64,000 nucleotides of DNA, taken from contig NZ_CP030287.1 of NCBI RefSeq assembly GCF_003287935.1, forward strand, positions 8,076,487-8,140,486, read 5' to 3'. This document shows positions 44,991-54,400 of this stretch, piece after piece. A program made the translations under genes and the position numbers. Origin of the DNA: Streptomyces sp. ICC1. Lineage in GTDB: Bacteria > Actinomycetota > Actinomycetes > Streptomycetales > Streptomycetaceae. Every line of letters begins with the position of its first letter. Within the stretch, counting starts at the first letter, position 1. The notes under the pieces were generated by a model, which was given only the letters and a program-made list of their open reading frames with translations, made no database searches and was not told the origin of the DNA.

Positions 44991-45918
44991 TAGGCGGGGT
45001 GGGCGCCGGGGCGGGCAGTTGGAGCCGCTCGGTGATGGAGCCGGCGACCGCCCGCGGCAGCCAGTCCTCGCCCTGGCGCAGCGGCTGCGCCGCGGCCTCG
45101 TGGCACAGCGCGATGACCTCGGTCAGGGTCGGGCGGTCGGCCGGGTCGCGGCTGAGGCAGCGGGTCACCACGGGCCGCAGCTCCTCGGGCAGGGCGCTGA
45201 GGTCGGGGTCCTCGTGCACGATCCGGTAGAGCACGGCGTGCGAGGGCCCGTCGCCGAAGACGGACGCCCCGATCGCGGCGAAGGCCGCGATCTGGCCGAG
45301 GGCGAAGACGTCGGTGGCCGGGGTGACCGTACCCGCCGAAGCCTGTTCGGGCGCCATGAACGCCGGGGTGCCGACGCTGACGCCGGTGCTGGTCAGCGCG
45401 GTGCTGTCGGCCGCCCGGGCGATGCCGAAGTCGATGACGCGCGGGCCGTCGGAGGCGAGCAGGACGTTGGCGGGCTTCAGGTCGCGGTGGACGATGCCCG
45501 CGCCGTGGATGACGTGGAGGGCCTCGGCGACCCCGACGGTCAGCAGCAGCACGCTGCGCGGCGGCAGCGCGCCGTGCCGGGCCACGGCGTGCGCGAGGGA
45601 GGGACCGGGCACGTAGGCCGTGGCCAGCCAGGGCTGGTCGCCCTCGGTGTCCGAGTCGATGACCGGCGCCGTGTAGAGGCCCTGGACCCGCTCCGCGGCC
45701 CGCACCTCCTGCTGGAAGCGCCGCCGGAACTCGGGGTCTTCGCTGAACTCGGACCGGATCACCTTGACGGCGATGGGCCGGCCGCCCGGCGTGTAGGAGA
45801 GGTAGACCTTGCCCATGCCGCCCGCGCCCAGCACCGCCGCCAGACGGTAGCCGCCCACGACGGCCGGGTCCTCCTCCTTGAGCGGCTGGAAGAAGCCGTC
45901 CGAAGGCGCACTGCCCAT
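44991..45918 (-). CDS. Serine/threonine protein kinase, 3' end lost
   Basis: This is a Hanks-type kinase: glycine loop GAGGMG near residue 29, Lys in IAVKVI, catalytic loop HRDLKPANV, VIDFGIAR, and MAPEQA. About 300 residues are authentic. The catalytic domain is complete to about residue 275 (CLSRDPADRPTLTEVI) and the juxtamembrane linker LQLPAPAPTPPS begins. The frame then enters an adapter-like sequence and a palindrome, running to 44713. Any transmembrane helix or sensor domain is missing. ATG 45916-45918 follows AGGGGATG. It resembles the other kinase in this window (4978). Confidence 0.85.
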
Positions 45919-46081
45919 GAGCAACCATCCCCTTGCTGGCGGCGGTCCGGCTGCTGCCGGCGCACCGAAGTCAACCGCGAGGGTACCCAATGTCCGGCTC
46001 GCCGGGCGCGCCGGAACCCGTGGGGCCCCCGGGAGTTGGGTCCGCCGGGTGCCCGCCGGGAGTCGGGCGCGCCGGAATCCG

Positions 46082-46492
46082 CTAGCCGAGTACCGCCAGG
46101 GCGTCGATCTCGACGAGCAGACCGGTGGGGAGGCCGACGTACACCGTGGTGCGGGCGGCCGGGACCTCCTTCAGCCCCTGCTCCTCGAAGTAGGTGTTGT
46201 AGATGCCGTTCATCTCGGCGAAGTGGCCGGTGTCGGTGAGGTAGACGCGGATCATCACCACGTCGTCCCAGCTCGCGCCGCCGGCCTCCAGGACGGAGCG
46301 GACGTTCTCCAGGGTCTGGAGCGTCTGCTCGCGCAGCGTCGGCCCGGCCGGGGTGGGCGGCTGCCCGTCCACGTGCGGCAGGAAGCCGACCTGTCCGGCG
46401 ACCTGGAGGATGTTGCCCTTGCGCACTCCGTGCGAGAACCTCGCGGGCGGCGCGGTGTGGGTGTCGGGGGTGACGGCGGTCTTCTCGGTCAT
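46082..46492 (-). CDS. RidA family reactive enamine/imine deaminase
   Basis: This 136-aa protein has the RidA/YjgF fold: LQVAGQVGFLPHVDG, NVRSVLEAGGASWDDVVMIRVYLTD, FAEMNGIYNTYFEEQG, and the catalytic Arg in PAARTTVYVGLPTGLLVEIDALAVL. It hydrolyses unstable enamines and imines released by PLP enzymes. Its ATG overlaps the iclR stop (ATGA). A PLP-dependent amino-acid deaminase is divergently transcribed next door, a fitting source of 2-aminoacrylate-type intermediates. Confidence 0.94.
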   Translation of the reverse strand: MTEKTAVTPDTHTAPPARFSHGVRKGNILQVAGQVGFLPHVDGQPPTPAGPTLREQTLQTLENVRSVLEAGGASWDDVVMIRVYLTDTGHFAEMNGIYNTYFEEQGLKEVPAARTTVYVGLPTGLLVEIDALAVLG

Positions 46493-47253
46493 GGCCGGTC
46501 TTCCTGTGCGGGGCCCGAGCCTGAGTACTCGCGGCCGATGGTGTCGGCGGTCTGCCGGACGAGCGGGAGCAGTTCGAGCAGGGCCTCGGCGGAGAGGACC
46601 ACGCCGGGGGCCGAGACGGACATCGCGGCGACCACGCGTCCGCCGGGTCCGCGGATGGGCGCGGCGAGGCAGTTCAGCGCCTCCTCGTGGCCGCCGAGGT
46701 CGGTGGCCCACCCCTGCGCGCGCACGAGGTCCAGCTCGCGCAGGTACGCGGCCGCGTCGGGGGTGGAGCGGGCGGTGTACGCCGGGTACTCGATGCGCAG
46801 CGCGAGGGCGCGGCGCTCCTCCTCCGGCAGGTCGGCGATGAGCAGCTTCGCCACCGCCGCGACGGTCAGGGGCACGGGCCGGCCGATGCGCGAGTACATC
46901 CGCACCGGATATCGGCTGTCCACCTTGTCGATGTAGACGACCTCGTCGTCCTGGTGGAGCGCGAGGTGGACGGTGTGCCCGGTGGTCCGGTTGAGCTCGA
47001 CGAGGTGCGGATGCGCGACGTCCCGCACGTCGAGGTTCTCGATGGACTCGGCGGCCAGCGCGAAGAGGGCGGCTCCGAGCCGGTAGCGCCCGTCGCCCTG
47101 CCGGTAGACGAAGCCGTGCTCGTGCAGGGTCCGCAGCAGCCGCAGCGCGGTGCTCTTGTGCACGCCGAGGACCTCGGCGACGTCACCGAGCCCGGCCGGT
47201 CCCTTGGCCAGGGCGGGCAGGATCCGCAGCGCCCGCTCCACCGACTGGCTCAC
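46489..47253 (-). CDS. IclR-family transcriptional regulator
   Basis: This 254-aa regulator has an N-terminal winged helix (SVERALRILPALAKGPAGLGDVAEVLGVHKSTALRLLRTLHEHGFV) and a C-terminal IclR ligand domain (HTVHLALHQDDEVVYIDKV, GRPVPLTVAAVAKLLIADLP, CLAAPIRGPGGRVVAAMSVSAP). The GTG at 47251-47253 follows GGAGGTACG. It forms an operon with ridA and is divergent from the D-amino-acid genes, which it probably controls through the palindrome at 47343-47358. Confidence 0.94.
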   Translation of the reverse strand: MSQSVERALRILPALAKGPAGLGDVAEVLGVHKSTALRLLRTLHEHGFVYRQGDGRYRLGAALFALAAESIENLDVRDVAHPHLVELNRTTGHTVHLALHQDDEVVYIDKVDSRYPVRMYSRIGRPVPLTVAAVAKLLIADLPEEERRALALRIEYPAYTARSTPDAAAYLRELDLVRAQGWATDLGGHEEALNCLAAPIRGPGGRVVAAMSVSAPGVVLSAEALLELLPLVRQTADTIGREYSGSGPAQEDRP

Positions 47254-47342
47254 GCCGCGTACCTCCGTGTGCCGTCCTGCGGCTGCCGCGGGCCCCGTTG
47301 ACCCGCCGTCATCCGGGATGTTAGACAGCATGCAGCGGCATA

Positions 47343-47358
47343 CGCAACGCTCGTTGCG
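47343..47358. promoter_or_regulatory. Likely IclR operator
   Basis: CGCAACG (47343-47349), CT, CGTTGCG (47352-47358) is a perfect inverted repeat in the 142-bp divergent gap. A further half-site GCGCAAC follows at 47363-47369. Confidence 0.55.
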
Positions 47359-47395
47359 GTCCGCGCAACAACCGCGATGCCCGGGAGGCACGTAC

Positions 47396-48679
47396 ATGCC
47401 CAGCGACCCCGTCCAGGCCCTCGCCGAGGAACCGGTCGACCACCGGTTCAAGGGACTCCCCCCGGACGCCGAGCGCGCGGGCCTGACCGTCGGGCAGCTC
47501 GCCGCCCAGCAGCGCAATCTGCACACCGGCGGGTTCACCACCCCCGTCCTGACCCTCGACGCCGACGCGCTGAGCCACAACCTCGCCGCCCTCGGCGCGT
47601 ACGCGGAGCGCCACGGGCTCGCCTTCGCCCCGCACGGCAAGACCTGCATGGCGCCGCAGCTGTTCCACCGTCAGCTCGCCGCGGGTGCCTGGGGCATCAC
47701 GGCCGCCGTCCCCCACCAGGCGCGCGTCTACCGCGCGTTCGGCATCCAGCGCATCTTCCTCGCCAACGAGCTCGTCGACACCGCCGCCCTGCGCTGGGTC
47801 GCCGCCGAGCTCGCCGCCGACCCCGGCTTCCGGTTCGTCTGCTACGTGGACTCCGTGCGCGGGGTCGAGCTGATGAACCGCGCCCTCCAGGGCCAGCCCG
47901 CCATCGCCGTCGTCGACGTCGTCGTGGAGCTCGGCGCCGGCGAGGGCGCCCGCACGGGGGCCCGTACCGACGAGGACTGCCGGGCGGTCGCCGACGCCGT
48001 GGCGCGGACGCGGACGCTGCGCCTCGTCGGCATCGCCGGGTACGAGGCCGAAGTGCCCGGCGCCGAGCTGGAATCCGTGCGCGCCTACCTGGGCCGGCTC
48101 ACCTCCCTGGCCGTCGAGTTCGACAAGGCGGGCCGGTTCGCCGGTGTCGAGGAGATCGTCGTCAGCGCCGGCGGCTCCGCCTGGTTCGACGCGGTCGCCG
48201 ACGTGTTCGCCGAGCTCCCGGAGCTGTCCCGGCCCGTGCTCAAGCTGCTGCGCTCGGGCGCGTACGTCTCCCACGACCACGGCTGGTACACCCGGCTGAC
48301 CCCCTTCAACCGGATCCCGGAGGAGGGCGGGCTGCGCCCCGCCTTCCGGCTGTGGGCGCAGGTCGTCTCCCGCCCCTCCCCCACCCAGGCCTTCATCAAC
48401 GCCGGCAAGCGCGACATCGCCTACGACCTCGGGCTCCCCGAGGTCGAGCTCGTGCGCGATCCCCTCGACGGATCCGAGCGCCCGGCCCCGGGCGTGCGCG
48501 TCCTCAAGCTCTCCGACCAGCACACCTGGCTGGAGACGGACCGCGCCGAGGACCTGAACGTCGGGGACTGGGTGGCGCTCGGCATGTCCCACCCCTGCAC
48601 GATCTTCGAGAAGTGGCCGCTCATCCCGGTCGTGGAGGCCGACGGCACGGTCACCGAGTACGTCCGGACGTTCTTCTAA
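47396..48679 (+). CDS. PLP-dependent D-amino-acid deaminase / D-threonine-aldolase-like (fold III)
   Basis: This 427-aa protein is of the alanine-racemase/D-serine-dehydratase fold. TPVLTLDADALSHNLAAL precedes the PLP-binding Lys in APHGKTCMAP (near residue 83). The C-terminal DSD-type metal-binding pair is visible in SDQHTWLETDRAEDLNVGDWVALGMSHPCTIFEKWPLIPVV (His and Cys). Such enzymes release pyruvate-type keto acids and ammonia from D-amino acids. ATG 47396 follows GGGAGG. It is 4 bp before the N-acyl-D-amino-acid deacylase gene, so the two form one operon. Confidence 0.87.
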   Translation: MPSDPVQALAEEPVDHRFKGLPPDAERAGLTVGQLAAQQRNLHTGGFTTPVLTLDADALSHNLAALGAYAERHGLAFAPHGKTCMAPQLFHRQLAAGAWGITAAVPHQARVYRAFGIQRIFLANELVDTAALRWVAAELAADPGFRFVCYVDSVRGVELMNRALQGQPAIAVVDVVVELGAGEGARTGARTDEDCRAVADAVARTRTLRLVGIAGYEAEVPGAELESVRAYLGRLTSLAVEFDKAGRFAGVEEIVVSAGGSAWFDAVADVFAELPELSRPVLKLLRSGAYVSHDHGWYTRLTPFNRIPEEGGLRPAFRLWAQVVSRPSPTQAFINAGKRDIAYDLGLPEVELVRDPLDGSERPAPGVRVLKLSDQHTWLETDRAEDLNVGDWVALGMSHPCTIFEKWPLIPVVEADGTVTEYVRTFF

Positions 48680-48683
48680 CCCG

Positions 48684-50252
48684 ATGGACCTGGTCATCCG
48701 CGGGGCCCGCGTCGTCGACGGCACGGGCGGGCCCTCCTACACCGCCGACGTGGGGATCCACGAGGGCCGCATCGCCGGGATCGGCCGGATCGGCGGCGGG
48801 CGGCAGACCCTCGACGCCGACGGGCTGGTCCTGGCCCCCGGCTTCGTCGACATGCACGCCCACAGCGATCTGGCGCTGCTCCGCGATCCGGACCACAGCG
48901 CGAAGGCCGCCCAGGGGGTGACCCTGGAGGTCCTCGGCCAGGACGGCCTGTCGTACGCCCCCGCCGACGACCGGACCCTGTCGGAGGTCCGGGCCGCCAT
49001 CGCCGGCTGGAACGGCACGGGCGAGGACATCGACTTCACCTGGCGGGACGTGGGCGGCTACCTCGACCGCCTGGACGCGCAGGGCATCGCCGTCAACGCC
49101 GCGTACCTGGTCCCCCAGGGCACCGTCCGCGCGTACGCCGTCGGCTGGTGCGACCGGCCCGCGACCCCCGCCGAGCTGGACCGGATGCGCGCCCTGGTCG
49201 CCGAAGGCCTCGCGCAGGGCGCCGTCGGCATGTCCTCCGGCCTCACCTACACCCCGGGCATGTACGCGTCGGGCGCCGAGCTGACCGAGCTGTGCCGGGT
49301 GGTCGCCGACCACGGGGGCTACTACTGCCCGCACCACCGCTCGTACGGCCGCGGCGCGCTCGCCGCCTACGCCGAGATGGTCGAGCTGACCCGCGGGGCC
49401 GGCTGCGCCCTGCACCTGGCGCACGCCACGATGAACTTCGGCGAGAACGAGGGCCGCGCCCCCGAGCTGCTCGCGCTCCTGGACCGGGCCCTGGCCGACG
49501 GCGCCGACATCACCCTCGACAGCTACCCGTACACCCCCGGCTGCACCACCCTGGTCGCCCTCCTGCCCGGCTGGGCGAACGAGGGCGGACCCGAGGCGGT
49601 CCTCGCGCGGCTGCGCGACGACGCCGAGGCCGAGCGGATCCGGCGCGCGCTGGAGGTGGAGGGCTCCGACGGCTGTCACGGCGTGCCCGTCGACTGGTCC
49701 ACGATCGAGATCGCCGGGACCACCGATCCGGCCTTCGGGTCCCACGTCGGCACGCGCGTCCGCGACTGGGGCACCGCCCGGCGGCTGCTGCTGGGCGACC
49801 GGCTGGGCCCGAGCATCCTGCAGCACGTCGGGCACGAGGAGAACGTCCGGGCGATCATGCGCCACCCGGTGCACACGGGCGGCTCGGACGGCATCCTGCA
49901 GGGTGCGAAACCGCACCCGCGGGCCTACGGCACCTTCCCGCACTACCTCGGGCACTACGTGCGCGAGCTGGGCGTCCTGTCCCTGGAGGAGTGCGTGGCC
50001 CACCTGTCGGGCCGCCCGGCGGCCCGGCTGCGCCTGCCCGACCGCGGGACCGTCACGGAGGGCAACCGCGCGGACCTGGTCCTGTTCGATCCGCTGACGG
50101 TCGCGGCCGGGTCGACGTACGAGCGGCCGCGCGCCCTGCCGACCGGGATCCCGCACGTGCTGATCGACGGGCGGTTCGTGATGCGGGACGGGCGCAGGAC
50201 GGACGTCCTGGCCGGGCGGTCCGTCCGCCGCACGCCGTACCGCGGCCGCTAG
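48684..50252 (+). CDS. N-acyl-D-amino-acid deacylase
   Basis: This 522-aa amidohydrolase removes the acyl group from N-acyl-D-amino acids. The N-terminal metal motif is GFVDMHAHSDLALL. The catalytic and metal-ligand regions include GMSSGLTYTPGMYAS (where D-aminoacylases bind the first zinc), YYCPHHRSYG, LHLAHATM, and HTGGSDGILQG with the catalytic Asp. The C-terminal beta-sandwich closes with GTVTEGNRADLVLFDP. It supplies free D-amino acids to the upstream deaminase. Confidence 0.94.
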   Translation: MDLVIRGARVVDGTGGPSYTADVGIHEGRIAGIGRIGGGRQTLDADGLVLAPGFVDMHAHSDLALLRDPDHSAKAAQGVTLEVLGQDGLSYAPADDRTLSEVRAAIAGWNGTGEDIDFTWRDVGGYLDRLDAQGIAVNAAYLVPQGTVRAYAVGWCDRPATPAELDRMRALVAEGLAQGAVGMSSGLTYTPGMYASGAELTELCRVVADHGGYYCPHHRSYGRGALAAYAEMVELTRGAGCALHLAHATMNFGENEGRAPELLALLDRALADGADITLDSYPYTPGCTTLVALLPGWANEGGPEAVLARLRDDAEAERIRRALEVEGSDGCHGVPVDWSTIEIAGTTDPAFGSHVGTRVRDWGTARRLLLGDRLGPSILQHVGHEENVRAIMRHPVHTGGSDGILQGAKPHPRAYGTFPHYLGHYVRELGVLSLEECVAHLSGRPAARLRLPDRGTVTEGNRADLVLFDPLTVAAGSTYERPRALPTGIPHVLIDGRFVMRDGRRTDVLAGRSVRRTPYRGR

Positions 50253-50348
50253 GGGCCGCGGTACGGAAAGGCCTGCCGGGTCACGGCGGACCCGGAGGAC
50301 CCGGAGGAAACCGGCCTGCCGTTCGACCCGGCCGCCTACGATGGCGAC

Positions 50349-51359
50349 ATGTTCGCCTTTGTCCCCGCCGCCCTTTTCCTCGTCCTCTTCGGCGTCAGCG
50401 TCCGGGAGGACCGGCGGCGCTTCCGCAACGCGGTCTACCTGGGCCTCACCTTCATATTCGCCTCGGTCGGCCTGCTCACCCTGGTCCCGGTCCTGCCCCA
50501 CGGGCTCGGCGCGCTCATCGTCGCGCTGGTCTTCCTCGTCCCGGCCCTCGGCACGGTCGCCCTGGGCCTCTTCCTGATCGGCAACGGCCTGACGATGGTC
50601 CGCAAGGAGGGCCGCCGGCCGGCCAACCTGCTCTCCTTCACGGCGGGGGTGGGGATCTTCGCCCTGATCGCGTTCGTCCTGACCCTGGGCAGCCAGGGCT
50701 CCCGGATCTGGGACGCGGTGGTGGGGGGCGTGGTCTTCCTCGCCGGGTACGTCTCCTTCCTCTTCCTCTGCTTCCTCGCCTACGCCTTCCTCTACGGCCG
50801 GATCAAGGTGCGCGGGGACGTCGACTACGTGGTGATGCTCGGCTCCGGCCTGATCGGCGGCGACCGGGTCCCGCCGCTGCTGGCCTCGCGGCTGCGCAAG
50901 GGCAAGGAGATCCACGACGCCCAGATCGCGCGGGGCGGCCGGGTGCCGCTGCTGCTCACCTCGGGCGGCAAGGGGACGGACGAGAAGCTCGCGGAGGCGC
51001 GGGCGATGGCCGACTGGCTGATCGCGCAGGGCGTGCCGCAGGACCACCTCCGGCTGGAGGACCGCTCCCGCACGACGGAGGAGAACCTCCTCTTCAGCCG
51101 CGAGATCATGCTGACCGGGGACCCGTCCTACCGCTGCGTGGTGGTCACCAACAACTTCCACGCCTTCCGTGCCGCGATGATGGCCCGCAAGGCCGGGGTG
51201 AACGGCCAGGTCCTGGGCTCGCCGACGGCGAAGTACTTCTGGCCGAGCGCGACGATCCGCGAGTTCGTCGCGGTGTTCTGGGAGCACAAGACCGTCAACC
51301 TCAGCATCTGCGGCGCGGTCGTCGCCCTGACCGCGGTACTGGCGGTCAGCAGCGCCTGA
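50349..51359 (+). CDS. YdcF/ElyC-like DUF218 membrane protein
   Basis: This 336-aa protein has four or five N-terminal helices (residues 1-145). A DUF218 domain follows: VDYVVMLGSGLIGGDRVPPLLASRLRKGKEI, LLLTSGGKGTDEKLAEARAMADWLIAQGVP, LEDRSRTTEENLLFSREI, and VVTNNFHAFRAAMMA. Related YdcF/SanA/ElyC proteins act in envelope and lipid-carrier homeostasis. The ATG at 50349 gives a typical start. It lies 44 bp before cydCD, where cydAB would be expected. Confidence 0.87.
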   Translation: MFAFVPAALFLVLFGVSVREDRRRFRNAVYLGLTFIFASVGLLTLVPVLPHGLGALIVALVFLVPALGTVALGLFLIGNGLTMVRKEGRRPANLLSFTAGVGIFALIAFVLTLGSQGSRIWDAVVGGVVFLAGYVSFLFLCFLAYAFLYGRIKVRGDVDYVVMLGSGLIGGDRVPPLLASRLRKGKEIHDAQIARGGRVPLLLTSGGKGTDEKLAEARAMADWLIAQGVPQDHLRLEDRSRTTEENLLFSREIMLTGDPSYRCVVVTNNFHAFRAAMMARKAGVNGQVLGSPTAKYFWPSATIREFVAVFWEHKTVNLSICGAVVALTAVLAVSSA

Positions 51360-51403
51360 GGCCCACCCGGCCCCGTCCCGTCCCGCCCGATCCTGCCTGG
51401 GGG

Positions 51404-54400
51404 ATGTTTCACGTGAAACCGATCGACCCGCGCCTGCTTCGGTACGCCCGTTCCACCCGCCTCTTCCTGGGGGCGGTGGTGGCCCTCGGGCTCGCCGGGG
51501 CGGGGCTGGTCGTCGGCCAGGCGATGCTGATCGCCGAGATCGTGGTCGGTGCCTTCGAGGACGGTCTGGACGGCGGGGCCCTGCGGACCCCCCTGCTGCT
51601 GCTCGCGGCGGTGGCCTGCGGCCGGGGCCTGGTCGCCTGGCTGACGGAGCTGGCCGCACACAGGGCGAGCGCGGCGGTCAAGTCGGAACTGCGGGGCCGG
51701 CTGCTGGAGCGGGCCGCGGATCTGGGCCCCGGCTGGCTGAGCGGCCAGCGGACCGGCTCCCTCGTGGCCCTGGCCACGCGGGGCGTGGACGCGCTCGACG
51801 ACTACTTCTCCCGCTACCTGCCCCAGCTGGGACTCGCGATCGTGGTCCCCGTCGCGGTGCTCGCCCGGATCGTCACCGAGGACTGGGTGTCGGCGGCGAT
51901 CATCGTGGTCACCCTGCCGCTGATCCCGGCCTTCATGATCCTCATCGGGATGGCCACCCAGTCCCGGATGGACCGCCAGTGGCGGCTGCTGTCCCGCCTG
52001 TCGGGGCACTTCCTCGACGTGGTGGCCGGCCTGCCGACCCTGAAGGTCTTCGGCCGGGCGAAGGCGCAGGCGGAGTCCATCCGCAAGATCACCGATGACT
52101 ACCGCCAGGCGACCATGCGCACGCTGCGCATCGCGTTCCTGTCCTCGTTCGCGCTCGAGCTGCTGGCGACCCTGTCGGTGGCACTGGTCGCCGTGACGAT
52201 CGGCATGCGGCTGGTCCACGGGGAGCTGGACCTGTACACGGGGCTCGTCATCCTGGTGCTGGCGCCCGAGGCGTACCTTCCGCTGCGCCAGGTCGGGGCG
52301 CAGTACCACGCGGCGGCGGAGGGACTGGCCGCCGCCGAAGAGATCTTCGAAGTCCTGGAGACCCCGGTCTCCGTGCCGGCCGGGAGGGCCGCCGTCGCTG
52401 CCTCGGGGCTGCGGATCGAGCTCGACGGCGTGGCGGTCCGCCACCAGGGCCGGGGCGAGGACTCCCCCGGACCGGTCTCGCTCTCCGTGGGACCGGGCGA
52501 ATGCGTGGCTCTCACCGGGCCGAGCGGAGCGGGCAAGTCCACGCTGCTCCAGGTGCTGCTGGGATTCGTGGCGCCGAGCGCGGGCCGGGTGCGGATCGAC
52601 GGCGCGGACCTGGCCGGGCTGTCGGCCGAGCAGTGGCGCGAGCGGATCGCGTGGGTGCCGCAGCGGCCCCACCTGTTCGCCGGGACGATCGCGGAGAACG
52701 TCCGGCTGGCTCGGCCGGGGGCGACCGACGACGAAGTGACCGCCGCGCTGGAGGACGCCGGGGCCTGGGAGTTCGTACGGGTCCTGCCGCGCGGTGCGCG
52801 GACGGCGCTCGGCGAGGGCGGGGTCGGGCTGTCCGCCGGGCAGCGCCAGCGTCTCGCGCTGGCGCGGGCCTTCCTGGCGGACCGGCCGGTGCTGCTTCTG
52901 GACGAGCCCACGGCGGCGCTGGACGGCGAGACCGAGGCGGCCGTCGTGGAGGCCGTACGCCGGCTCGCGGTGGGCCGGACCGTGCTGCTCGTGGTGCACC
53001 GGCCGGCGCTGCTGGCGCTGGCCGACCGCGTCGTACGCGTCGGGACCGGCGCCGAGGGGCCCTCCCCCGTGCCGGGCCTCGCGGCATCGGCCGCCCTTCC
53101 CGCGCCGGGTGTTCAAGCGCCCGGTGTTCCCGCGCCCGCCGGGGGCGCGGCTCCGGCGCCCGGCGCCGGGCCGGGAGTGGGGCCGGGAGTGGGGCCGGCC
53201 GATCCCGGGGAGTGGATCCTCGGGGCCACCGCGGAACGGACGGACCGCAAGGGCGCGGCGGACGCCGGCGGGCAGGACCCGCTCAGGCGGGTCCGCGGGG
53301 TGGCCAAGGCCTGGCAGGGACGGTTCAGGCTCGGGCTGTTGCTCGGGGCACTGGCCGTCGGGTGCGGCGTCGGGCTGATGGCCGTCTCCGGATGGCTGAT
53401 CTCGCGGGCCTCCGAACAGCCGCCCGTGCTCTACCTGATGGTGGCCGTCACCGCCACGCGCGCCTTCGGCCTGGGCCGTGCCGTCTTCCGTTACGCGGAG
53501 CGGCTCGTCTCCCACGACGCGGTGCTGCGCATGCTCGCCGACCTGCGCGTGTCCGTGTACCGCCGGCTGGAGCGCATCGCGCCCGCCGGACTGCGCGCCC
53601 AGCGGCGCGGCGATCTGCTGACCCGGCTGGTGGCCGACGCCGACGCCCTGCAGGACTACTGGCTGCGCTGGCTGCTGCCCGTCGGCACCGCCGTGCTCGT
53701 CGGGACCGGTTCGGTCGCCTTCACCGCCTGGCTGCTGCCCGGGGCCGGGGCCGTCCTCGCCGTCGGCCTGCTCGCCGCCGGGGTCGGGGTACCGCTGCTC
53801 AGCGCCGTCTGCGCGCACCGTACCGAGCGCCGGCTCGCGCCCGCCCGGGGCGAGCTCGCCACCCGTGTGGCCGATCTGCTCACCGGGACCGCCGAGCTGA
53901 CCGTCGCCGGCGCGCTGGGCGGCCGGAAGGCCGCCGCGAAGGACAGCGACCGCACGCTGACCGGGATCGCCGCCCGCGCGGCCGCCGTCACCGGACTCGG
54001 GAGCGGTCTGTCCGCCCTGGTGTGCGGACTGACCGTGGTGGGCGCGGCCGCCGTCGGTGCGGGTGCCGTCGCGGGGGGCCGGCTGTCCGGGGTCGCCATG
54101 GCCGTCGTGGTCCTGACCCCGCTCGCCGCGTTCGAGGCCGTCACCGGGCTTCCGCAGGCCGTCCAGTACCGCCAGCGGGTCCGCCGCAGCGCCGAGCGGG
54201 TCTACGAGGTCATCGACGCGCCCGTTCCGGTCGCCGAGCCGGAGCGGCCGCTGAAGCTGCCCGCCTCGCCCTTCCCGCTGCGGCTGTCCGGACTCGCCGC
54301 CCGCCACCCCGGGCAGGAGCGCGACGCGCTGCACGGGCTCGATCTGACCTTGGAGGCGGGCCGCCGGATCGCTGTCGTCGGCCCCTCGGGATCCGGCAAG

